10,788 bases of DNA from Deltaproteobacteria bacterium. Its GTDB lineage: Bacteria; Myxococcota; Polyangia; Haliangiales; Haliangiaceae. Made by a program: the position numbers and the translations under genes. Position 1 is the stretch's first letter. Each line of letters begins with the position of its first letter. The notes below the pieces were generated by a model. That model was not told where the DNA came from. It ran no database searches and worked only from the letters and a program-made list of their open reading frames with translations. Positions 1 through 6,571 of the stretch are shown here, piece by piece. The DNA lies in the NCBI GenBank assembly GCA_018262455.1, contig JAGSPR010000217.1, positions 1 through 10,788 on the forward strand. Direction: 5' to 3'.

Positions 1-310
1 GGCTGTAGGCGCCCCCGGTGAAGTAGATCGCCGCGGTCAGCAGCACGACATCGGAGATCGAGTTCACTGCCTGCATCGCGAGCACCCAGCGGTCCTTCAC
101 GAGCGAGATCAGGGCGAGCGAGTTCGTGCCGAGCTTGAGCAGGACCAGGACGAGGTAGGTCGATCGCCACGGCGAGAGCTCGAGCTGGGCCGCGGCCAGC
201 GCGAGCACGCCGAAGCCGACCGCGACCGCAAATCCGCTCCAGATGCCGTACCAGAGCTTCTGGCGATTGGCGGGCGCCGCCATCTCGGCGACGTACGCTG
301 GATATCTCAC
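1..310 (-). CDS. Membrane N-terminus of a probable sensor histidine kinase (partial, runs off the window)
   Basis: The first 103 codons of a gene leave the window at base 1. The frame has three hydrophobic stretches (residues about 19-42, 51-72 and 78-97) and ends in YFTGGAYS. A short aromatic-TGG motif after a membrane helix is typical of multi-helix N-terminal sensor regions of membrane histidine kinases, RegB/PrrB-like ones among them. The kinase core (H-box, ATP-binding domain) would lie outside, so kinase function is inferred from this motif and from the response regulator gene ending 12 bases upstream. I chose GTG at 310 because it follows the regulator stop closely; ATG at 283 (MAAPANRQ) is an equally possible start. 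Neither has a strong Shine-Dalgarno sequence. It could instead be another polytopic membrane protein. Confidence 0.6.
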   Translation of the reverse strand, partial: MRYPAYVAEMAAPANRQKLWYGIWSGFAVAVGFGVLALAAAQLELSPWRSTYLVLVLLKLGTNSLALISLVKDRWVLAMQAVNSISDVVLLTAAIYFTGGAYS

Positions 311-322
311 CGGTCGAGCCTA

Positions 323-709
323 CTAGGGTTCGCCGAGGAGCTGGCGAACCTGAGCCAGGAGGTACACGAGATCGAACGGTTTGCTCAGGTAGCCATCGGC
401 GAGCGTGCCGAGCTGGACCGTACGCGTCGATTGATCTCGATCGTTGTAGACCGCGCTCATCAGCAGGACCGGGGTGCTCTTGCCCGTCGGGCCCACGGGC
501 CGGCTCTTCATCTCGCGCACCAGCTCGAAGCCATTCTTGCGCGGGAGCTGGACATCGACCAGGCAGAGGTCGGGCGCCTCGCTGTCGAACCGCTCGATGC
601 CCTCGGGACCCGACGACGCCGCGACGATCTCGTATCCGTTGGCCGCGAGGAAGTCCGCCAGGATCATCTGATTGACCGGGTCATCCTCCACGATCAGGAT
701 CTTCCTCAC
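323..709 (-). CDS. Stand-alone receiver-domain response regulator
   Basis: This is a 128-residue protein consisting only of a CheY-like receiver domain. From the GTG start (VRKILIVEDD) the standard residues are all present: acidic pair D9/D10, phosphoacceptor D52 in LCLVDVQLP, the switch Ser/Thr position S85 in LLMSA, and K110 in YLSKPF. There is no DNA-binding or enzymatic output domain, so it should act through protein contacts or a phosphorelay. It lies 37 bases after the helical-repeat gene and 12 bases before the probable kinase, so it is likely that kinase's partner or a relay component. The start is set by homology to the usual receiver N-terminus. The frame stays open upstream, but that part reads as low-complexity Arg/Pro/Ser and overlaps the preceding gene. 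A second GTG at 733 is possible. Confidence 0.88.
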   Translation of the reverse strand: MRKILIVEDDPVNQMILADFLAANGYEIVAASSGPEGIERFDSEAPDLCLVDVQLPRKNGFELVREMKSRPVGPTGKSTPVLLMSAVYNDRDQSTRTVQLGTLADGYLSKPFDLVYLLAQVRQLLGEP

Positions 710-746
710 CGAGACGAGCCTACCACCACCCACCGCAGGCGGCCGC

Positions 747-2042
747 TCAGCTGAAGCGACTCGACGGGACCGGGCCGCCGGCCCACAACCGGGACCGAGG
801 CCCCGGTGCGGGTGGCCACGCCACGCGGACGAGCGCGGCCCAGCGCTGCGGGTCGTCGGCCGCGAGCTCGGCGGCATCGAGGCCCGGGCTCGTCGCGATC
901 TCGGCCGCGATCGTCTCGGTGGGGCGCCCGTCGGGCGACGAGCTCCGGACCTCGCGGGTGTCGGGATCGAGCTCGGTGATCTGGCCCCACGGTGCAACCA
1001 GCGTCTGATAGAGCAGTGTCGTCACGTCGGGCGCGACCGGGCTGTCCTCGGTCCACGGGCTCGCGTGCGCGAACACGATCTGATCAGGGCGGCGCTGCAC
1101 GAGCCGCGCGACATCGGAGGCGGAGAGATCCGATAGATCGTGGAGCACGACGAGGCCGGGCGCCGGCGTGCCGACCGCGGGCCATGGCGCGAGTGGCAGG
1201 CCCAGCTTGAGCGAGGCCGCGAGCCCGACGATCTCGTGGCCGCGACCGGGAGGCGCGTACACGCACGGCAAGCCGAGATCGCGCACGAGCTCTCCGAGCC
1301 GATCGAGGCCGGTCGCGATCCGCGGCAGCGAATCGGCGAGCCACGCGTAGCGTCCGTGCATCGGCTCGTCGAACCCGTAGGGGGACTGATGCACGAGCAG
1401 GCCCCCGGAGAGCACGTAGTGCCAGCCGCGGAGATCCCGGTGGTCGAGCGGCGTGGCCCCGGTCACCCGGTCGGCGCGCGCCACGATCGCCGCGATGTTA
1501 CCGGCCATGACCTCGGACTCCGGTGAGTCGGGCTCGAGGGCCGGCAAGGCCTGGCGGGCAAGGTCGAGCTGGCCCGACATCGCGGCGTTGAACGCGTAGA
1601 GGTAGCGGCACAGGAAGCTGTGGGTGCGGAGGGCCGGATGTTCGTCCAGCACGGCGAGCGCATCGTGATACGCGAGCGCGCTCTCGAGCGCCGATACCAG
1701 CTCGCACACGACCTCCTCGCTCTCTCCAACCAGCCCGAGGCATCGCCACAGGATCGACGCTGCGATCTCGGGCGCACCGGCATCGATCAAGGCATAGCCG
1801 AGGTCGTAGAGCTGATCCGGACTCCCCGGATCGCTCAGGGCGGCGGTCGCGAGCTCGGCCAGCGGCTCCGCCCCGCGTCGGGTGGCGAGCTCGGCCACGA
1901 GCCCCAGCCAGCGCGGTAGCTCGGCGGTCTGCACGGCCTTGCCCGAGGGCCAACCCAGGGACGTGCGGAGCCTGCTGAACGCGGCTTGGTCGTCGCCATT
2001 CGCGATCAGCTGCTCGATGGCCGCTGCCTCGTCATCCATCAT
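747..2042 (-). CDS. Helical-repeat (TPR-like) protein with unrecognised C-terminal domain
   Basis: A 431-residue soluble protein with no signal peptide or membrane segment. Residues about 45-190 are alanine/leucine-rich paired helices resembling degenerate TPRs (for example DLGYALIDAGAPEIAASIL and YLYAFNAAMSGQLDLARQAL), suggesting a protein-binding scaffold. Residues about 205-355 look alpha/beta and contain distinctive stretches: HYVLSGGLLVHQSPYG, PCVYAPPGRGHEIVGLA, LVVLHDLSDL and QIVFAHASPWTEDSP. I cannot assign this part to a family; a nucleotide- or ligand-binding fold is only a guess. The last 70 residues are Asp/Ala- and Pro-rich and probably flexible. The ATGATG start overlaps the stop of the upstream dehydrogenase gene by 11 bases, which implies translational coupling. 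The receiver gene follows after 37 bases, so a role with the two-component pair is possible but unproven. Confidence 0.8.
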   Translation of the reverse strand: MMDDEAAAIEQLIANGDDQAAFSRLRTSLGWPSGKAVQTAELPRWLGLVAELATRRGAEPLAELATAALSDPGSPDQLYDLGYALIDAGAPEIAASILWRCLGLVGESEEVVCELVSALESALAYHDALAVLDEHPALRTHSFLCRYLYAFNAAMSGQLDLARQALPALEPDSPESEVMAGNIAAIVARADRVTGATPLDHRDLRGWHYVLSGGLLVHQSPYGFDEPMHGRYAWLADSLPRIATGLDRLGELVRDLGLPCVYAPPGRGHEIVGLAASLKLGLPLAPWPAVGTPAPGLVVLHDLSDLSASDVARLVQRRPDQIVFAHASPWTEDSPVAPDVTTLLYQTLVAPWGQITELDPDTREVRSSSPDGRPTETIAAEIATSPGLDAAELAADDPQRWAALVRVAWPPAPGPRSRLWAGGPVPSSRFS

Positions 2043-2880
2043 GGCGATCCGCGCCTGGCTTGGCGCACTTCATCGAGGCATCCCACACGGCGGCGCGGAC
2101 CTGCCCATCGCGAGCGGACGTGGCGGGTGGCGCGACCACGCCGTCACTGAAGTAGCTGCCCGAGGGGTGATCGCCCGAGACCGACGCCTCCGTCGCGAGC
2201 AAGACCTGCGTCCGCGCACCTGCGTCGACCGGGGACCCGGTGACCGGGCCAAATCCCTGGCGCAGCAGCTTCGTCGAGATCACGCCGGGATGCAGGCTAT
2301 AGGCGACGAGCTTCCCCGCATCACTCCGCTCCGCGAGCGTGATCGCGTGCATCACCTGGGCGAGCTTGGACTGCGCATACGACGCGTACCCCGTCCATGC
2401 GGACGCGAGCGTCAGATCGTCGACATGAATGCGTCCCCGCGTATGGGCGATCGACGCCACGTTGATCACGCGAGAAGGAGCCACCGACGCACTCGCCACC
2501 AACCGCGGCCTCAGGAGCTCGGTGAGCAAGAAGTGCCCGAGGTAATTGACCGCGAACGTGAGCTCGACGCCGTCCTCGGTGAGCGTGCGCTCGCTCGCGA
2601 AGATCCCGGCGTTGTTGACGAGGACATGGAGCGCCGGCAGCCGCTCGAGGATGTGCGCGGCACCGTTACGGACGCCGCGCAGCGAGGCCAGGTCGAACGA
2701 GACGCCCTCGAGCTCCGCGCCCGGCACTTCCTCGGACAGCTGCGCGAGCGCGGCATCGACCTTGAGCTTGGTCCGGCCGTGCACGATCACCTTCATGCCC
2801 GCCGCGGCGAGCCCGCGCGCAGTGGCCCGACCGATGCCGTCGGTGGACCCGGTGACGAGGACGACGCGGCGCTCGGACAT
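2032..2880 (-). CDS. Short-chain dehydrogenase/reductase (retinol-dehydrogenase-like SDR)
   Basis: A 282-residue cytoplasmic NAD(P)-dependent oxidoreductase. It carries the classical SDR signature: TGSTDGIG (residues 10-17) for the dinucleotide, NNAG (89-92), catalytic N112 in VNYLGHF, S143 in NVASIAH, and Y168/K172 in YAQSK, followed by HPGV (197-200). An Arg after the second strand (HGR, R36) suggests NADP(H) rather than NAD(H). The pattern, with DLASL near 63-67 and VNYLGHFLLT, resembles the retinol dehydrogenase/WWOX-like SDR subgroup. The bacterial substrate cannot be told from sequence. I chose ATG at 2880 (MSERRVV), which puts the glycine motif at the usual distance from the N-terminus; a TTG at 2898 would add six residues. 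There is no clear Shine-Dalgarno sequence. It sits 54 bases after the S37 peptidase stop and its own stop lies inside the next start. Confidence 0.93.
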   Translation of the reverse strand: MSERRVVLVTGSTDGIGRATARGLAAAGMKVIVHGRTKLKVDAALAQLSEEVPGAELEGVSFDLASLRGVRNGAAHILERLPALHVLVNNAGIFASERTLTEDGVELTFAVNYLGHFLLTELLRPRLVASASVAPSRVINVASIAHTRGRIHVDDLTLASAWTGYASYAQSKLAQVMHAITLAERSDAGKLVAYSLHPGVISTKLLRQGFGPVTGSPVDAGARTQVLLATEASVSGDHPSGSYFSDGVVAPPATSARDGQVRAAVWDASMKCAKPGADRHDG

Positions 2881-2912
2881 GGCGCGAACATAGCCCAAAC
2901 CAGGGGAGGCAA

Positions 2913-2932
2913 CGCATCCCCCGGCGGATGCG
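2913..2932 (-). terminator. Hairpin just after the S37 peptidase stop codon
   Basis: A perfect 7-base inverted repeat, CGCATCC / GGATGCG with a 6-base loop, starts two bases past the peptidase TAG stop (2935-2937). It has no U-tract on the minus-strand transcript (only TT follows), so it is a weak intrinsic-terminator candidate. It could instead protect the 3' end or reduce read-through into the downstream SDR gene. Function is inference only. Confidence 0.3.
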
Positions 2933-2934
2933 AG

Positions 2935-4329
2935 CTAGTGCGAGCCGTGGCGGATCATCACAGGCGGCACGCGTGGCTCGCGTGGCTCGCGCGGCTCGGC
3001 AAGACGCTGCAGAGCCTGGGCTGCCGGTGCGGTCGGGCTGACGCCGGTCCACGCAGCGAGCTTGGCGTAGGCGGCATCGCGGTCCGCCGGGGCGAGCCGG
3101 TTGATCCGCGAGCCGTGGGTGCCCTGCACCTGGATGAGCTTCAACGAGTCGGTCGCCTGGCCGAGCTCGTACTGGCCACCCGTCCACGGATCCCACTGGC
3201 CGTAGATGAACAACAGCCGGCTGCCTTCGCTCTGCACGTAGGTCTCGACGTCGTGCATCGCCGTGGCCCCGTCGTAGGTCGGCAGCGTCGGCGTGGGGAG
3301 CGCCCCGTCGTAATCACGATCGGTGTAGAGCAGGAACGGATCGAGGTAGGTGGCGTTGCCGTCGGGATATCCGAGCTGCGCGTACGCCTGGTAGTAGTAC
3401 GCCTCGAACTGCGCGACCTGATCGTCGTCGTTGTCGCCCACCGGCGAGATCTCATCCAGGAAATCGAACAGCGCGTCGTCCGACGCGGTCGCGGCCGGCA
3501 CCTGCGGGCAAAACTCGACGCCGTAGTACTGCCAGAACGCCCACTCGAGGCTGGCGATCGATCCCTCGACCGCTGGGCCGAGCGCGATCCGCGTGTACGT
3601 GTGGCCCGACTGGGCGGCCGCGCGTGACTCCATCGCGGCCCGGCGGTTCTGCAGCATCTCGGTCGCGGCGGCGCGCAGCGCGGCCCGGCAGCCATCGGTG
3701 CCGATCGAGTCGACGAACCCGGTGTAGCGGGCATCAGGCGCGGCGAACGACATCGGCGCGACGTACGGCACCGTGCCATCGACGTCCTCCGGATAGAACC
3801 GGCGGTGGTAGGTGGCCGTCATGCCGCCCTTCGACCCTCCCGTGGTGATGAACGCCCCGGGATAGATGTCGCGCAGCGCCACGATGATCTCGTGCTCGTC
3901 GGCAGCCATCTGCTCGATGGTCAGCTTGGTCCAGTCGGCGGGATCGGGGCGGGAGGTCCCGAAGAACCGGTGCTCGATCGAGATCTGGTTGCCATTCAAG
4001 AGCCCGGTGAGCTCGACCGGCCGATCGAGGTAGTAGTCGAAGTAGCCCGACGTCTGGACGACCATCGGCGCGTCGTCCGCGTGGTGCAACAGCGAGACTT
4101 CCTGCTGGAACGTCTGGCCCCCGGGAGCGTCGTGGTCGATCGGCTGGGTGAACTGGAGGACGTAGTAGTCAAATCCCGCAGTGTCGGTAGGGACCTGCGT
4201 GGCCGTCACCCCCGGGATCGCCTGCAACTTGCCCAGCAGGTCGGTCGGCCCCGGCGCGGGGCGGTCATCGCCGCACCCCCCCGCCAGGACGAACAGGCCC
4301 CCTACGAACGCACGATCAACGAGCTTCAT
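2935..4329 (-). CDS. Secreted/lipoprotein serine peptidase, family S37 type (prolyl tri/tetrapeptidyl aminopeptidase-like)
   Basis: A 464-residue alpha/beta-hydrolase-fold peptidase predicted to remove short N-terminal peptides, often ending in proline, outside the cytoplasm. The catalytic triad can be read: Ser166 in GGSKGGMT, Asp380 in YGQWDPWTGG and His405 in QGTHGSR. The N-terminal region VLQFTQPIDHDAPGGQTFQQ and the HH..PMVVQTSGY stretch match the pattern of Streptomyces S37 enzymes. The N-terminus is a lipoprotein-type signal, FVLAGGC with C19 as the lipid-anchor candidate; the Ala at -3 makes the lipobox atypical. Two cysteines (C214, C274) could pair. The tail is Pro/Arg/Glu-rich with EPR repeats. 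ATG 4329 was chosen because the signal peptide begins there; the open frame further upstream (to 4953) is antisense to ychF. It is first in the minus-strand run and divergent from ychF. The exact substrate is not determinable; S28 is the main alternative family. Confidence 0.88.
   Translation of the reverse strand: MKLVDRAFVGGLFVLAGGCGDDRPAPGPTDLLGKLQAIPGVTATQVPTDTAGFDYYVLQFTQPIDHDAPGGQTFQQEVSLLHHADDAPMVVQTSGYFDYYLDRPVELTGLLNGNQISIEHRFFGTSRPDPADWTKLTIEQMAADEHEIIVALRDIYPGAFITTGGSKGGMTATYHRRFYPEDVDGTVPYVAPMSFAAPDARYTGFVDSIGTDGCRAALRAAATEMLQNRRAAMESRAAAQSGHTYTRIALGPAVEGSIASLEWAFWQYYGVEFCPQVPAATASDDALFDFLDEISPVGDNDDDQVAQFEAYYYQAYAQLGYPDGNATYLDPFLLYTDRDYDGALPTPTLPTYDGATAMHDVETYVQSEGSRLLFIYGQWDPWTGGQYELGQATDSLKLIQVQGTHGSRINRLAPADRDAAYAKLAAWTGVSPTAPAAQALQRLAEPREPREPRVPPVMIRHGSH
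2972..2998. repeat. Three tandem 9-base units encoding EPR repeats
   Basis: Three consecutive 9-mers, CGTGGCTCG, CGTGGCTCG and CGCGGCTCG, lie in the C-terminal tail of the S37 peptidase and encode a Glu-Pro-Arg repeat on the minus strand. The number of copies could vary by slippage without changing the frame. It lies outside the catalytic domain. Confidence 0.7.
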
Positions 4330-4440
4330 GTCGCTGGCGAGCTTGCCACGACGCCGGCCGACCGCATCCTGGCATCCACCAATACGGGTGAGGCGCCGTG
4401 CCTTGCCTGCCCAGGGTCTTCCAGGGTAGGCATTCGCCCC
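4330..4440. promoter_or_regulatory. Divergent intergenic region between the S37 peptidase and ychF
   Basis: This 111-base gap is the widest non-coding stretch and must hold the promoters of both divergent genes. No convincing consensus is visible. On the plus strand TTGCCT (4403-4408) with TAGGCA (4427-4432) at an 18-base spacing is a weak sigma-70-like pair that would start transcription almost at the ychF ATG. A 7-base direct repeat CCAGGGT occurs at 4411-4417 and 4421-4427, between those two boxes. Neither gene has a strong Shine-Dalgarno sequence. Confidence 0.4.
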
Positions 4441-5535
4441 ATGGCACTCTCCGTCGGGATCGTTGGTCTGCCCAACGTGGGAAAAAGCACGGTCTTCAAT
4501 GCGCTGACCGCAGGCAAGGCCGAAGCGGCCAACTATCCGTTTTGCACGATCGATCCGAACGTCGGCGTCGTCCCGGTCCCGGATCCCCGCCTCAAGCGGA
4601 TCGAGGCCAAGGTCAAGACCCAGAAGGTCCTCCCCGCGATCGTCGAGATCGTCGATATCGCCGGGCTCGTCAAGGGCGCGTCCCAGGGCGAGGGTCTGGG
4701 CAACAAGTTCCTCGCGAACATTCGTGAGACCAGCGCCATCTTGATGATGGTGCGCTGCTTCGACGATCCCAACGTCATCCACGTCGCGGGCTCGGTCGAT
4801 CCGATGCGCGACATCGACATCATCGAGCTCGAGCTCGCGCTCGCCGACGTCGATTCGGCCGAGCGCCGGGTCAAGAAGGCATCGGGCGCCGCGAAGACCG
4901 GGAACAAGGAAGCCAAGCTGGAGCTCGCGCTCGCCGAGAAGGTGTTCGCCCACCTGTCCGCCGGCAAGGCCGCCCGCACGCTCGAGCTCTCCGAGGACGA
5001 TCGCAAGCAGGTCAACACGTTTGGCCTGCTCACGGCCAAGCCCGTCCTCTACTGCTGCAATGTCGGCGAGGCCGATCTACCCAACGGCAACGCGTGGAGC
5101 GACCTGGTCAAGGCGCGGGCACAGCGCGAGGGCGCCGGCGTCGTCATCCTGTGCGGCAAGGTCGAGGCCGAGCTCGCCGAGCTGGCCGAGGCCGACCGCG
5201 CCGAGCTGCTGTCCTCCTATGGCCTCGTCGAGCCCGCGCTCGCGACCCTCGCGCGCGAGTGCTATCGCCTGCTCGGCCTGCAGTCGTACTTCACGGCGGG
5301 TGAGAAGGAGGTCCGCGCCTGGACCATCCGCAAGGGCGCGATGGGCCCCGAAGCCGCCGGCGTGATCCACACCGACTTCGAGAAGGGCTTCATCCGGGCC
5401 CAGGTCTACTCGCTCGCCGACCTCGAGCAGTACGGCAGCGAGGCCGGCATCAAGGCCGCGGGCAAGATGCGCATCGAGGGCAAGGAGTACGTCGTCCAGG
5501 ACGGCGACATCATGCACTTCCTGTTCAACGTCTGA
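4441..5535 (+). CDS. ychF: Ribosome-associated ATPase YchF (Obg family, OLA1 homologue)
   Basis: A 364-residue P-loop NTPase, the usual length for YchF (about 363). The Walker A/G1 loop is GLPNVGKST (residues 9-17), with a hydrophobic residue before the Gly-Lys typical of this HAS-NTPase branch. G3 is [10 protein letters not shown] (72-81). The G4 position reads NVGE (207-210) in place of NKxD, the feature that makes YchF prefer ATP over GTP. A coiled-coil-like helical insert covers about 128-190, and the C-terminal TGS domain (281-364) ends in [11 protein letters not shown]. Known relatives bind ribosomes and act in translation and stress responses, including catalase and redox regulation. 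The start [16 protein letters not shown] fits the family exactly. No strong Shine-Dalgarno sequence precedes it; GTAGG lies about 10 bases upstream. A GC-rich hairpin follows the stop directly. Confidence 0.97.
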   Translation: MALSVGIVGLPNVGKSTVFNALTAGKAEAANYPFCTIDPNVGVVPVPDPRLKRIEAKVKTQKVLPAIVEIVDIAGLVKGASQGEGLGNKFLANIRETSAILMMVRCFDDPNVIHVAGSVDPMRDIDIIELELALADVDSAERRVKKASGAAKTGNKEAKLELALAEKVFAHLSAGKAARTLELSEDDRKQVNTFGLLTAKPVLYCCNVGEADLPNGNAWSDLVKARAQREGAGVVILCGKVEAELAELAEADRAELLSSYGLVEPALATLARECYRLLGLQSYFTAGEKEVRAWTIRKGAMGPEAAGVIHTDFEKGFIRAQVYSLADLEQYGSEAGIKAAGKMRIEGKEYVVQDGDIMHFLFNV

Positions 5536-5554
5536 GCGCCGCACTAAGCGGCGC
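5536..5554 (+). terminator. GC hairpin directly after the ychF stop
   Basis: A perfect inverted repeat GCGCCGC (5536-5542) / GCGGCGC (5548-5554) with loop ACTAA begins at the first base after the TGA stop. The stem is very GC-rich, but a U-tract is absent (CGCGGCGG follows), so it is a candidate terminator or 3'-end structure separating ychF from the envelope genes downstream, not a textbook intrinsic terminator. Confidence 0.4.
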
Positions 5555-5594
5555 CGCGGCGGTGACAAGCGTCGCGCCAATCCATGAGAGACTG

Positions 5595-6566
5595 ATGCCT
5601 CCCATGAGAATGGCTATCTCCATACTCGTCGTGCTTGCCACTCCGATCCCTGCCCTGGCCGATGCCGGCGCGACCGCGACCGCGCTGTTCGAGCAGGGTC
5701 TGAAGGACATGGCGGCCGGCAACTACAAGCAGGCCTGCAAGGAGCTCGCGGCAAGCAATGCCGCGCTGCCCGACAGCGGCACCATGGGCGCCCTGGCGGA
5801 GTGCCTGACGGCGGATGGCCGCATCACCTCGGCCTGGCAGCGTTGGCGCGAGCTCGCCGACAATGCGCCGACCGCGGATCTGCGGGCCGACGCGACGGAC
5901 CACGCCAGCGCACTCGCGCCGCGGTTGCCCCGCTTCCTCGTCAAGCTATCGACGGCCACGCCAGGGCTCGTGGTGACGGTCGATGGCCACAAGATCGATC
6001 TCGATCTCACGGTGCCCCTGCCCGTCGATCCGGGGACGTTCTCGGTCGCCGCGACGGCACCCGGGTACCAGGAGTGGAGGCACGACTTCCACGCGGCCGA
6101 GGGCCAGGTCACGAGCGTCGAGATTCCGGCCCTGGTCGCGGCCAGGGCGCCCGCCGGCAGCGAGGTTGCCGTGTCGACCATGGTCGACGACCCAGGCAGG
6201 CGACGCCACACGCGGCGGACCCTTGCCTTGGCGACCCTCGGCGCGGGTGCGGCCACGCTCGTGGTGGGCGGCCTGTTCGGGCTCAAAGCCAGCTCGAAGT
6301 GGGACGCCGCCAACAACGAGTGCGGAGGCGACGTGGACACCTGTCGCGATGCGGCGAGCCTCGCAAGAGCGCAGACTGACGTGCAGGCATCCCGCGACGC
6401 GGGCCTGCTGTCCAGCGTGGCTGTCACGGCCGGCGCTGCCATCGTGGTGGCTGGCGCGGTGCTGTGGCTGACGGCGCCGCGCGTGGAGGAGCGCAAGGTC
6501 GCCTGGCGCGTGACGCCCACGCTTCACCCAGCCAACCTCGGGCTGACCGTGTCGAGGGGATTCTGA
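5595..6566 (+). CDS. Exported TPR/PEGA-like protein with two C-terminal membrane segments
   Basis: A 323-residue predicted envelope protein. A Sec signal peptide (residues 1-22, cleavage after PALA before DAG) is followed by TPR-like helices at about 26-108, including LFEQGLKDMAAGNYKQACKE and a second hairpin ending WQRWRELAD. A PEGA-like beta domain spans about 113-180, with LVVTVDGHKIDLD, PVDPGTFSV and TAPGYQEW. After a basic linker (GRRRHTRR) come two hydrophobic segments (208-230 and 271-294) flanking a short loop with C243 and C250 (NECGGDVDTC). The C-terminus GLTVSRGF resembles a final barrel strand. This layout recurs in many myxobacterial proteins of unknown role. Start choice: ATG 5595 has GAGAG four bases upstream, ATG 5604 is also possible, and the GTG at 5562 is unlikely. 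The lipoprotein gene begins six bases after its stop, so they are probably co-transcribed. Confidence 0.85.
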   Translation: MPPMRMAISILVVLATPIPALADAGATATALFEQGLKDMAAGNYKQACKELAASNAALPDSGTMGALAECLTADGRITSAWQRWRELADNAPTADLRADATDHASALAPRLPRFLVKLSTATPGLVVTVDGHKIDLDLTVPLPVDPGTFSVAATAPGYQEWRHDFHAAEGQVTSVEIPALVAARAPAGSEVAVSTMVDDPGRRRHTRRTLALATLGAGAATLVVGGLFGLKASSKWDAANNECGGDVDTCRDAASLARAQTDVQASRDAGLLSSVAVTAGAAIVVAGAVLWLTAPRVEERKVAWRVTPTLHPANLGLTVSRGF

Positions 6567-6571
6567 GCCCC

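Noticed and set aside
710..997. N-terminal extension of the receiver frame to base 997
   Set aside because: It overlaps the helical-repeat gene in another frame, is Arg/Ser/Pro low-complexity, and the receiver domain begins immediately after GTG 709.
1882..3627. Long plus-strand open frame (581 codons) across the SDR and S37 genes
   Set aside because: It is antisense to two genes with clear catalytic motifs, its composition is Arg/Asp-rich with no domain, and long antisense frames are expected at this GC content.
4376..4390. CACC/GGTG palindrome in the divergent intergenic region as an operator
   Set aside because: It has only a four-base stem, which is expected by chance in GC-rich DNA.
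4330..4953. N-terminal extension of the S37 frame to base 4953
   Set aside because: This part is the reverse complement of ychF and lies upstream of a clear lipoprotein signal peptide starting at 4329.
5077..5580. Minus-strand open frame opposite ychF
   Set aside because: It is a shadow of the strongly biased codons of ychF, with no ribosome binding site or domain.
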